NCBI GenBank assembly: GCA_026706455.1 | Contig: JAPOYS010000148.1 | Location: forward strand, 1-64,000 | DNA: 64,000 bases | Direction of reading: 5' to 3' | DNA from: Chloroflexota bacterium | Lineage (GTDB): Bacteria > Chloroflexota > Anaerolineae > Aggregatilineales > Phototrophicaceae | Shown here: positions 24,223 through 31,804 of the stretch, in pieces | Layout of the letters: every line of letters starts with the position of its first letter | Numbering within the stretch: the first letter of the stretch is position 1 | The notes under the pieces: model-generated | Told to the model about the DNA's origin: nothing | Seen by the model: the letters and a program-made list of their open reading frames with translations, nothing else | Databases searched by the model: none | Position numbers and translations under genes: made by a program

Positions 24223-26529
24223 TTAGGCCTCGCTCCTGTCAGCGAATGCGCGCAGGGTGAGACCGTCGCGCTCGACTTGCAGCCGGTAATACTCTGCCAT
24301 CGTCCGGCGCACAATCGGCAAAGCGACCTGCGAGCCTTCGCCGCCGTTGTACACAAAAGCCAGGATGATCACTTCCGGCTCATCAAAGGGCGCGTAGCCG
24401 GTATACCAAGCGTGGGCTGGCCATTGACCGGGCACACAAAGATTCAGGGCCCAGGCGTTGTCGTCGCAATATTCGGCGGTGCCCGTCTTGCCGGCAACTT
24501 CAACAAAAGGAAGCGCCGCGCCTTGAGCGGTGCCGCCCTCGCCGGTTACCGCCTCGCGCATGCCTTCGCGCACCAAATCCAGCGACTCTCGAGATACAAA
24601 GGGCGGAATATACGGGTTGTTCACCGTGCGAAAGCGCACGGGCTGGCATACGGAGCCGTTGAAGCTGTAGTTGAGTGGTATATGAACGCGATAATTGTGC
24701 AAGTCTTCGAAGCCCGGCTCGGGATTCAAGTCGACCGTATTCCGGTATCCAGCCGGATCGCAGCGGTAGGGGTCATACCACTCCGAATTCGGCTCACAAA
24801 CGCAAGCCAGACTGGCTTCGCCCTTCATCAGCATGTCTTCCAGCAGCAGCAGGGTCAGTTCGTCGCCCGGCGCCGACAATTCGCGGTTGATCGTTCTCAA
24901 TATCTTGGGTTCGAAAGCCTCAATAATCTGTCGTTCTTCGTCGAGGAATTCGCGGATGATCGTCGGTTGATAGAGGACGCCGCCGTTGATGGTGGCGGCG
25001 ACTGAGGCTATCAACTGCAACGGCGTAACGTTGACGTAACCTTGCCCGAAAGCCGCGTTGTAGGTATCGCCGGTGGACCAGCTCTCGCCTTGATTGCGGC
25101 GCTTCCAATCCGGGTCGGGCATGCGATTGGGATTCTCGAACGGGAGTTCGATGCCCAGCTCGCTTCCGATGCCAAAAGCCGTTCCGTAGCGGAAGAGATC
25201 ATCGATGCCCAGTCCGCCCGGTCGAATCGTCTGCGCCGACAGATTTGGATTTCCGCCGCCAATCTGATAGAAGTAAACATCACAGCTCCAGGCGATGCCG
25301 CGAATCATGTCCACGCGGCCGTGCCCGCTGCGCAGCCAGCAGACGAATCGTTGCGCGGCGGCGCGGTCAAGCGGCGCGTAACGGTTCTCCACCAGCAACT
25401 GGCCTTCATCCAGCAGCAGCGTATTTGGATCAATTATGTTCTCTTCCAGCACGGCGGCCGCGGTGATCACTTTCCAAACCGAGCCGGGCGGATACTGGCC
25501 CTTGATCGTCTTATCCAGCAGGGGGAAGAGCGGATCGGCCACGATTTCCAGGAAGTACTCGACATCGATGGCGCGGGCGAAACGCGAATTGTCGTAACTG
25601 GGATAGCTGACCAAAGCCAGCACCTCGCCCGTGCGCGGATCCATGGCGATGACGACGCCTTGCCGCGACACGGCGCGCCCGGCAGTGGTATTGAGTATCT
25701 CCAATTGGTCGATTAACGCCTGCCGCGCGAAGGCCTGCAAATCGGTGTCGATCGTCAGCCTCACATTTTGCCCAGGCACGGGATCATCCTGCTCAATGAC
25801 CTTGAGCACTTCGCCGGCGACATCGACTTCGCGCAATATGGTGCCGCGCTCGCCAGCCAGCCGGGTCTCCAGGTAGCGCTCGATCCCTTCGTAGCCGATT
25901 CGATCAAAAGCCGGATTGTAGCCCAGCGCGCGCAGCGTTTCGGCTTCTTCCGCCGGGATAGGTCCCATGTAGCCGATGATGTGCGTCGTCAAGGCTCCAG
26001 CCGGGTATTCGCGTACGGCGACTGGCTCGACATCAACGCCGGGCATATAAATGCGCTCTTCCAGGATCTGCATCGCGACCAGTTGCGGCACATCGAGAGC
26101 GACGATCACCGGGCTGAAGGGCTCGATGCCCTCGCCTTCTCTCACCAGGTCTTCAATGCTGCGCGCGAATTGGCCTGACTGTTCAGCGATTTCGCGCGTC
26201 GGCGGCACGTCAACCAATGCCGACAAGCGATTGAATACCTCCAGTTCGGCCGCTATACCCGCTGGCAGTTGGGCTGGTATGACGGTGACGTTGTAGGCTG
26301 GCACGTTGAAGGCGAGCCGACGGTCATTGCGATCGAAGATGGCGCCGCGCCGCGCCGGGATGGGGAAGCGTTTCAAGCGGTTCTCATCGGCGCCAACCTC
26401 AAACTCGTCATGCCGGAGTACCTGAAACTCATACATGCGGATGCCAAAGATGAGGAATACGGCGAATATGACCGCTTGAAAGAAGGTCAAGCGCCAGGTC
26501 TGAAACGGGATGAGCCGATCGGATTTCAC
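24223..26529 (-). CDS. mrdA: Class B penicillin-binding protein 2 (elongation transpeptidase)
   Basis: A 768-residue PBP2 that cross-links side-wall peptidoglycan with RodA. A single transmembrane helix (FFQAVIFAVFLIFGIRM, about 13-30) precedes the dimerisation domain (RRGAIFDRNDRRLAFNVPAY), and the transpeptidase domain follows. Active-site motifs are SVWK with Ser350 and Lys353, SCD at 415-417 (SxD is usual in PBP2) and KTG at 681-683. It begins with GTG 26529, overlapping mreD by GTGA; a longer frame to 26952 is the shadow of mreD. It is longer than typical because of a Cys-containing insertion at about residues 570-640 (Cys576 and Cys578 among others). Confidence 0.93.
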   Translation of the reverse strand: MKSDRLIPFQTWRLTFFQAVIFAVFLIFGIRMYEFQVLRHDEFEVGADENRLKRFPIPARRGAIFDRNDRRLAFNVPAYNVTVIPAQLPAGIAAELEVFNRLSALVDVPPTREIAEQSGQFARSIEDLVREGEGIEPFSPVIVALDVPQLVAMQILEERIYMPGVDVEPVAVREYPAGALTTHIIGYMGPIPAEEAETLRALGYNPAFDRIGYEGIERYLETRLAGERGTILREVDVAGEVLKVIEQDDPVPGQNVRLTIDTDLQAFARQALIDQLEILNTTAGRAVSRQGVVIAMDPRTGEVLALVSYPSYDNSRFARAIDVEYFLEIVADPLFPLLDKTIKGQYPPGSVWKVITAAAVLEENIIDPNTLLLDEGQLLVENRYAPLDRAAAQRFVCWLRSGHGRVDMIRGIAWSCDVYFYQIGGGNPNLSAQTIRPGGLGIDDLFRYGTAFGIGSELGIELPFENPNRMPDPDWKRRNQGESWSTGDTYNAAFGQGYVNVTPLQLIASVAATINGGVLYQPTIIREFLDEERQIIEAFEPKILRTINRELSAPGDELTLLLLEDMLMKGEASLACVCEPNSEWYDPYRCDPAGYRNTVDLNPEPGFEDLHNYRVHIPLNYSFNGSVCQPVRFRTVNNPYIPPFVSRESLDLVREGMREAVTGEGGTAQGAALPFVEVAGKTGTAEYCDDNAWALNLCVPGQWPAHAWYTGYAPFDEPEVIILAFVYNGGEGSQVALPIVRRTMAEYYRLQVERDGLTLRAFADRSEA

Positions 26530-27113
26530 TCGCGCGCAGCCATTTCGCTTCCGAGCGACAAACTGTGAGGCGCGATTTGCACGCCCCCTTCCAGCCGGCG
26601 CTGCAAAAGCCGTACAAAGGCCTGGACGGGCAGTACAGCAATCAAATTGTAAAGCAGCGTCGGCAGCAGCACGAGACGCGTCATCGAAGCGATATCGTAG
26701 GTATTGCCCAGCATGAACAGTCCAATCAAGGAAAAAGCCGACATGAATACGGTCGCCAGCGCCGTGATCGCCAGGAGAAAGAAAATGCGCAGTCGAAGCA
26801 GTGGCGCGCCCGCCGAGTTGACGACGTATACGATAATCATCAGCGCCGCCGACGACGTGCCGACGGGCAAGATTGACAGCAGATCCAGGCAAAAGCCGCC
26901 CACCAAGGCCCAGACGAAACCTTCCGCCAGACTCGAGCGAAGCGACCAGCAAATGACCAGGATCATGACGAGATTGAGCTGGCCCCGCGTGTCATTCAAC
27001 AGGGGTGTGAAATTGCTGAGCAGCGCGACTAGGAAAGCGATGAAATGCGGCAGGAAGCTCGCGGACAGCGCCGCCGCCACGCCCAATACGCCAATGGACA
27101 AGTAGCGCCCCAT
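26526..27113 (-). CDS. mreD: Rod shape-determining protein MreD
   Basis: A 195-residue membrane protein with about five to six hydrophobic helices, including WALVGGFCLDLLSILPVGTSS, cited as residues about 77-97, the best-conserved MreD region. It is part of the elongasome that couples MreB filaments to wall synthesis. ATG 27113 lies one base after the mreC stop, and its own TGA overlaps the GTG of mrdA. Identification rests on hydrophobicity, the GxxLD loop and gene order; MreD proteins diverge widely. Confidence 0.88.
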   Translation of the reverse strand: MGRYLSIGVLGVAAALSASFLPHFIAFLVALLSNFTPLLNDTRGQLNLVMILVICWSLRSSLAEGFVWALVGGFCLDLLSILPVGTSSAALMIIVYVVNSAGAPLLRLRIFFLLAITALATVFMSAFSLIGLFMLGNTYDIASMTRLVLLPTLLYNLIAVLPVQAFVRLLQRRLEGGVQIAPHSLSLGSEMAARE

Positions 27114-27114
27114 G

Positions 27115-27966
27115 CTAGCTCGCGCCCACGTTTTCAAATACTGTCAGGTCGATGGGCTCAAAACTGGTGATGACGAGCACCAGCTCCAGCGTGTCGAAGT
27201 CAAGCAAGCTGCGCACCTCCGCCTCTTGAAAGAGCTCGAACTCAAACTGACGTACGCTGGTCACCTGGCCCACCACGATATCGGGCGGAAAATTGCCCCC
27301 GAGCCCCGATGTAATCACCAGGTCGCCTTGCTCGATAACTTCGTCCAAGTCGACCATCGTCAGCCGCAAGACGCCGGAGGCTTGGCCGATAATGCTGCCG
27401 TGCGCGCGCGTCGCCTGCAGGCGGGAGCTCACAGCGCTGTTCTCGTCATTGATGAGCTGCACTTGCGCGGCGTTGGCGCTGACTCGAATGACCCGGCCGA
27501 CCAGACCGAGCTCGGTAGTGACCGGCATGCCGATCCCAATGCCGTCGCGGGCGCCGCGATTGATAATGATGCTGCGGGCGATCCCGGTCTGTTCGACCGC
27601 AATCACATCGGCCGGCAGGAATTCCTGGTCCTCCAATGGCGATGTATAGGCAAGCAGATTCTTCAGTCGGACGTAGTCGCTGGCTGATTCACGCAGCGTG
27701 ATGGACTCAACCTGCCGGCGCGCGAGTTGTTCTTCCAACGCGGCGATCCGCTCGCGCAGGCGACCGAGGTTGTTGAGCTCTTCAAAGGTTTCGTTGAGCG
27801 AGAGCGACAAACGATTGAATAAGCCTGACAGTCCGTTCAGCGGCGCGGCAACAAGTCCTTCGATCGGCGTCAATAGGCCGGAGACGCTCAGCGCAATTAA
27901 GCCGGCGCAAAGGCAAAGCATCAGCATTAGCGTCAAGAATCGGCCTGGTTGCCGCAGGCTTCGCAC
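27115..27966 (-). CDS. mreC: Rod shape-determining protein MreC
   Basis: A 283-residue bitopic protein: an N-terminal membrane anchor (about residues 10-32), a coiled coil (RLRERIAALEEQLARRQVES, about 69-88), then the beta-rich MreC core with GARDGIGIGMPV, GLVGRVIRVSANAAQVQLI and GDLVITSGLGGNFP. It scaffolds MreB, MreD and PBP2 at the outer face of the membrane. It starts at GTG 27966 after GAGGAC. A 140-base gap separates it from mreB, wider than other gaps in the block, leaving room for a processing site or internal promoter. Confidence 0.94.
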   Translation of the reverse strand: MRSLRQPGRFLTLMLMLCLCAGLIALSVSGLLTPIEGLVAAPLNGLSGLFNRLSLSLNETFEELNNLGRLRERIAALEEQLARRQVESITLRESASDYVRLKNLLAYTSPLEDQEFLPADVIAVEQTGIARSIIINRGARDGIGIGMPVTTELGLVGRVIRVSANAAQVQLINDENSAVSSRLQATRAHGSIIGQASGVLRLTMVDLDEVIEQGDLVITSGLGGNFPPDIVVGQVTSVRQFEFELFQEAEVRSLLDFDTLELVLVITSFEPIDLTVFENVGAS

Positions 27967-28106
27967 TCGTCAGTCCTCGCTAGCGCGCAGTTTGTCTTAT
28001 GGTATCACAGATTGCGCGAATGCGATCTAGGCCCGCGAATGGCGCAGGCCGCGCCAAACGAGGAAAAAGATCTTTGGCTGGATCGTCGTGAAGTGGGCCG
28101 TCTGAA

Positions 28107-29168
28107 CTAGTGTCGGGTGCTTCCACGCTCGGGGCCGGTTAGCAGGCGGCGCAGATTGTTGTAATCCTCAAGCACACGCCCGGCGCCGCGCGCGACACAG
28201 GTCATGGCGTCATCGGCCAGCCAGGAATGGATATTGACCTCTTCGCGCAGCCGGTCTCCCAAGCCGCGCAATTGCCCGCCGCCGCCAGCGATCGTGATGC
28301 CGCTCTCCATCAGATCGGCGACGAGCTCGGGCGGCGTATCGTCCAGCGCGTCCTTCACCGTATCGATGATGATGTTCACCGAGCCGCCGATCGCCTCGCG
28401 TATTTCGATGGAACTAACCTCCACCGAATCCGGCAGCCCCGACGTCAGGTTGCGGCCCTTGACCATGTAGGTGCGTTCCTGCGGCAAAGGATAAGCCGAG
28501 CCAATGTCTATTTTCGCTTTTTCCGCGGTTGGCTCGCCGATAAGCAGATTATGTTTGTTGCGCAGATGCTGCACGATGTCTTCGTCCATTTCATCGCCAG
28601 CGACGCGTATCGAGCGACTGATGACGATGCCGCCGAGGGAGAAGAGCGCGACCTCGGTGGTGCCGCCGCCAATATCAACGACCATGCTGCCGCGCGTCTC
28701 CAAGACGGGCAAACTGGCGCCGATGGCGGCCGCGACCGGCTCTTCTATCAAGTGGGCTTCGCGCGCGCCGGCGTCCAGCGTCGCTTCGATGACAGCGCGC
28801 TTTTCGACCTCGGTGACGCCGCTGGGGATGCCGACCACCACGCGCGGCCGCGGCACGGGCACCCAGCTCTGTTCATGCGCCTTCTTTATGAGGTAGTCGA
28901 GCATGCGCGCAGTGATTTCATACTCGCTGATGACGCCATCGCGCAGCGGACGGACGATCAAAATATCTTTGGGATTCTTGCTCCACATTTCTTTTGCGCG
29001 CGCGCCAACTTCTATCGGCGCTCGCGTCTTGCGGTCGATGGCGACAAAAGACGGTTCGTTGATTACGATGCCCTTGCCGCGCACATAAACCAAGGTATAC
29101 GCGGTACCCAAGTCAATGCCGATGTCGAGCGAAAACAGCCCGAACAGGAAATCCAGGGGACTTAGCAC
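28107..29168 (-). CDS. mreB: Actin-like cell shape protein MreB
   Basis: A 353-residue actin-family ATPase that forms membrane-bound filaments directing side-wall synthesis. Phosphate 1 motif IGIDLGTAYTLVYVRGKG (about 16-33), VVVGIPSGVTEVEKRA, phosphate 2 VVDIGGGTTEVAL and the adenosine motif GITIAGGGGQLRGL are intact. The hydrophobic N-terminus (LDFLFGLF) fits direct membrane insertion. It leads the minus-strand block mreB-mreC-mreD-mrdA and diverges from tilS. Confidence 0.97.
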   Translation of the reverse strand: MLSPLDFLFGLFSLDIGIDLGTAYTLVYVRGKGIVINEPSFVAIDRKTRAPIEVGARAKEMWSKNPKDILIVRPLRDGVISEYEITARMLDYLIKKAHEQSWVPVPRPRVVVGIPSGVTEVEKRAVIEATLDAGAREAHLIEEPVAAAIGASLPVLETRGSMVVDIGGGTTEVALFSLGGIVISRSIRVAGDEMDEDIVQHLRNKHNLLIGEPTAEKAKIDIGSAYPLPQERTYMVKGRNLTSGLPDSVEVSSIEIREAIGGSVNIIIDTVKDALDDTPPELVADLMESGITIAGGGGQLRGLGDRLREEVNIHSWLADDAMTCVARGAGRVLEDYNNLRRLLTGPERGSTRH

Positions 29169-29201
29169 TGATGAATCCTCGACGAAACGCGCACGCCGCG
29201 C

Positions 29202-29207
29202 ATTATA
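29202..29207 (-). promoter_or_regulatory. -10 element for mreB
   Basis: A perfect TATAAT on the minus strand, 34 bases before the mreB start; the -35 position (TATTTG) is poor. Upstream lies an AT-rich tract with TTAACAA repeated ten bases apart (29221-29227, 29231-29237) and AACAAATAT at 29223-29231 and 29281-29289, which could bind an activator. Confidence 0.5.
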
Positions 29208-29308
29208 TCATAGTTCAACATTAACAAATATTAACAAGACTCAACGTTACGCCAACGCCGGCAATTAGCCTTTTCACATAAACAAATATAGCATCAATTC
29301 GCAGGTCG

Positions 29309-29337
29309 TTCACATGATGCGCGCATGAGGTTATGAT
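29309..29337 (+). promoter_or_regulatory. Promoter of tilS
   Basis: A -35 TTCACA (29309-29314), a 17-base spacer and a -10 TATGAT (29332-29337). The transcript would start near 29344, which supports the ATG at 29380 over a GTG at 29347. Confidence 0.7.
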
Positions 29338-29379
29338 TGGCTAAGAGTGCGGCGGCCAGAGGCAGGCGGCAAGTTCAGA

Positions 29380-30783
29380 ATGGTTTTGGAAAAAGTACGG
29401 AGGTCGCTCGCCCGTCATGGCGCCTTTGTCCCGGGCGAGAAGGTGATCGTTGCCGTATCCGGTGGCTGCGATTCGGTGGCGCTGCTGCATCTGCTGAAGC
29501 GTTCGCGTGAATTCATCAAGCTGGACTTGCATGTCGCCTCGCTCAACCACGGTCTGCGGGCGGAAGCGGGGCAGCGGGACCTGGATTTTGTGGCCGGCTT
29601 GGCTGCGCGCTGGGGGCTGCCGCATACGGTCGGTCAAGCGGATATTCCGCGCCGCGCCCAAGAATGGGGAATCGGCATTGAAGAGGCGGCTCGGCGGGCG
29701 CGCTACGCATTTCTGGCGCGCGTGGCCAGGGAAGAGGGCAGCGCTTGCGTGGCTGCGGGCCACCACGCGCTGGATCAGGCGGAAACCATCATAATGAATA
29801 TCGCGCGCGGCAGTGGCATAACTGGCTTGCGCGGCATGGACGTCGTGGCGCAAATACCGGATGAGGCGGGGCTGCGCCTCGTACGGCCGCTGCTTCAGCT
29901 CACGAAGGCCGATCTGGAGTCTTACTGCCAGCGGCACAAGCTGCCGTATCGCCTCGACGAAAGCAACGCCGATATCAGCTACCAGCGAAACTTTGTTCGC
30001 CACCAATTGATCGGACCCATGCTGCAACTGAATCCGGAATTGCTCAGCGCTTTCGCACGCTTGGCCGAGTCAGCCGCCGTGGAAGATGCCTACGTATCAT
30101 CGCAATTCGAGCGCGCCGCGCTGCCATTCGCAACCGTATCGGAGGAACGCTGGAGCATACCGGTGGATGAGTTCGCGGCGCTGCATCCGGCGCTTCAACG
30201 GCGTTTTGTGCGGGGCGCCTATCAGCGACTGTCTGGCTCAGGGCAAGTTCTGTCTCACGCCTTGACGCTTGATCTCGTCGCCTGGGCGCAACAGGCGGGG
30301 ACCGGCGCCCGGCGCGATATGAGCGCTGCAATTCAGATGCGCCTGAGCTACGCGCAGTTATCCATTGAACGCAAGAGCGCCGTCGAAGCGCACGACGATT
30401 ATTGTCTTATCCCCGCTGGCACCGACGAACACGTAGACGCGGATACGCCGCTGGTCTTGCCGAACATGCGGCTATGCCTTTCGCGAGCTGAGACGGCGGG
30501 CAGCGAAGACCTCGCCTTGTGGCTGCGGGACGGGCTTGAGCTGCGCTTGCGAACGCGCCGCCCGGGCGATCGCTTCAAGCCCAATGGCATGGGCGGGCGG
30601 TCGCGCAAGCTCAAGGACTGGATGATTGACCGCAAGATCCCGCGCGCGATTCGCGATCAGATCCCGCTCCTTTGCGCAGACGGCGAGATCATCGCGATAT
30701 GCCTGGGCGATTTCTGGAGACTGGCGCACTCAGACCTTACCGATCAGCCCGGCGCCCGTCGCTATAGCCTGACGGTTGGCTAG
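29380..30783 (+). CDS. tilS: tRNA(Ile)-lysidine synthase
   Basis: A 467-residue N-type ATP pyrophosphatase that converts C34 of tRNA-Ile(CAU) to lysidine, so that it reads AUA. The P-loop SGGCDS lies at residues 27-32, HHALDQAETIIMNIARGSG marks the catalytic domain, and the C-terminal substrate domain has RRPGDRFKPNGMGGRSRKLKD, cited as residues about 392-412. ATG 29380 is preferred because it sits about 36 bases after the predicted transcription start and places the P-loop normally. It diverges from mreB. Confidence 0.94.
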   Translation: MVLEKVRRSLARHGAFVPGEKVIVAVSGGCDSVALLHLLKRSREFIKLDLHVASLNHGLRAEAGQRDLDFVAGLAARWGLPHTVGQADIPRRAQEWGIGIEEAARRARYAFLARVAREEGSACVAAGHHALDQAETIIMNIARGSGITGLRGMDVVAQIPDEAGLRLVRPLLQLTKADLESYCQRHKLPYRLDESNADISYQRNFVRHQLIGPMLQLNPELLSAFARLAESAAVEDAYVSSQFERAALPFATVSEERWSIPVDEFAALHPALQRRFVRGAYQRLSGSGQVLSHALTLDLVAWAQQAGTGARRDMSAAIQMRLSYAQLSIERKSAVEAHDDYCLIPAGTDEHVDADTPLVLPNMRLCLSRAETAGSEDLALWLRDGLELRLRTRRPGDRFKPNGMGGRSRKLKDWMIDRKIPRAIRDQIPLLCADGEIIAICLGDFWRLAHSDLTDQPGARRYSLTVG

Positions 30784-30842
30784 CGCCTAAGTCATTCAGA
30801 CGAAATCAAGCCCAATAAGTTTCCCGCCGCCAGTTATTCCTA

Positions 30843-30848
30843 TATAAT
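30843..30848 (+). promoter_or_regulatory. -10 element upstream of the response regulator
   Basis: A perfect TATAAT, 36 bases before the chosen ATG at 30884; the -35 position (TTTCCC) is weak, suggesting an activated promoter. Confidence 0.45.
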
Positions 30849-30883
30849 CGGCAGTACGCTTCGTTTTGGGGCTGGACGCCATA

Positions 30884-31726
30884 ATGGCTGAAAGACAACT
30901 CATGCGACTTCTGCTTGTTGACGATGATGGCGTCAATCGCTATACCGTGAGCAAAGCGTTGCAGCGCGTCGGTTATCTAGTGTCAGAGGCGAGCAACGGC
31001 GAAGCGGCGCTCGATCGATATGACAAGAGCGACTTTGATCTGGTCTTATCCGAAGTTGACCTGCCGGGGATTGACGGCGTAGCAGTGCTGCAGGGCATTA
31101 AGCAAAAGTCTCCCGACGCCGTGGTCGTGCTGATGACCGAGGATACAAACATCGACACGGCAATCCAGGCGCTGCGATTTGGCGCCCATGACTATTTGAT
31201 AAAACCCTGTTCCAGCGAAGACATCCGCGCGAGCGTGGAACGCGGAATCGATACAGCGCGCAGCTTGGCGCGGCGTCGGCGCCTCGTCGATGCGATAGAA
31301 CGAAACGTTTCCGAGTTGGCGCGCGAAGTCTCGGATAGCTTGGACGCGGCTGATTATGTAGCCGAATTGGGCGCAGCGGCGATTCGCGAACGAGCGCTGC
31401 CGCGGGGCAACACGATCCACTTGGGTCCGCTTTCGGTGCTGCCGGGCAAGTATCAGATCGAAGCGGAGAATCAGTCGGTCAGTTTGACGCCGACAGAATT
31501 CGATCTGCTCCTGTATTTGGCGGCGCATCGCGGCCGCGTCGTCTCCTGTCATGAGCTGGTGCGCGAAGTGCGCGGCTATCATACCGAGGAAACGGAGGCG
31601 CGCGAGGTTATCCGCCCGCATGTCAGCAATCTGCGGCGCAAGCTCAAGCGCCTCGGAGATATCGACTTGATCGTCAACGTACGCGGCATCGGCTATCGCC
31701 TCGGCGAAGTCTCGGAAGAGGGCTGA
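30884..31726 (+). CDS. OmpR/PhoB-type response regulator with Glu at the phospho-acceptor site
   Basis: A 280-residue DNA-binding regulator. The receiver domain (about 7-125) has the acidic triad D13-D14-D15, Thr85 and Lys107 (IKPC), but the residue that should be the phosphorylated Asp is Glu57 in LVLSEVDLPGIDG, codon GAA at 31052-31054. A linker of about 60 residues leads to an OmpR winged helix (SLTPTEFDLLLYLAAHRGRV to NVRGIGYRLG). Asp-to-Glu changes at this site often mimic the phosphorylated state, so it may act constitutively or respond to something else. No histidine kinase is adjacent. Starts at ATG 30902 or TTG 30866 are also possible. Confidence 0.9.
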   Translation: MAERQLMRLLLVDDDGVNRYTVSKALQRVGYLVSEASNGEAALDRYDKSDFDLVLSEVDLPGIDGVAVLQGIKQKSPDAVVVLMTEDTNIDTAIQALRFGAHDYLIKPCSSEDIRASVERGIDTARSLARRRRLVDAIERNVSELAREVSDSLDAADYVAELGAAAIRERALPRGNTIHLGPLSVLPGKYQIEAENQSVSLTPTEFDLLLYLAAHRGRVVSCHELVREVRGYHTEETEAREVIRPHVSNLRRKLKRLGDIDLIVNVRGIGYRLGEVSEEG

Positions 31727-31804
31727 TCCGCCTCGCCCACTTCGGACGTCAGCTGATACACTTACCCGGATTTCCCAAAAATCAGCCCGGCTGAAGGAGG
31801 CCAA

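Noticed and set aside
26530..26952. Longer N-terminus for PBP2 (909 residues)
   Set aside because: The extra 141 codons overlap mreD out of frame; the GTG at 26529 overlapping the mreD stop gives a normal PBP2 start with the membrane helix at residue 13.
28227..29165. Plus-strand open frame (312 codons)
   Set aside because: Wholly antisense to mreB; composition is His/Asp/Arg-rich with no fold signature.
29200..29340. Replication origin
   Set aside because: The tract is AT-rich but has no DnaA-box cluster and no dnaA, dnaN or parAB nearby; a divergent promoter region explains it better.
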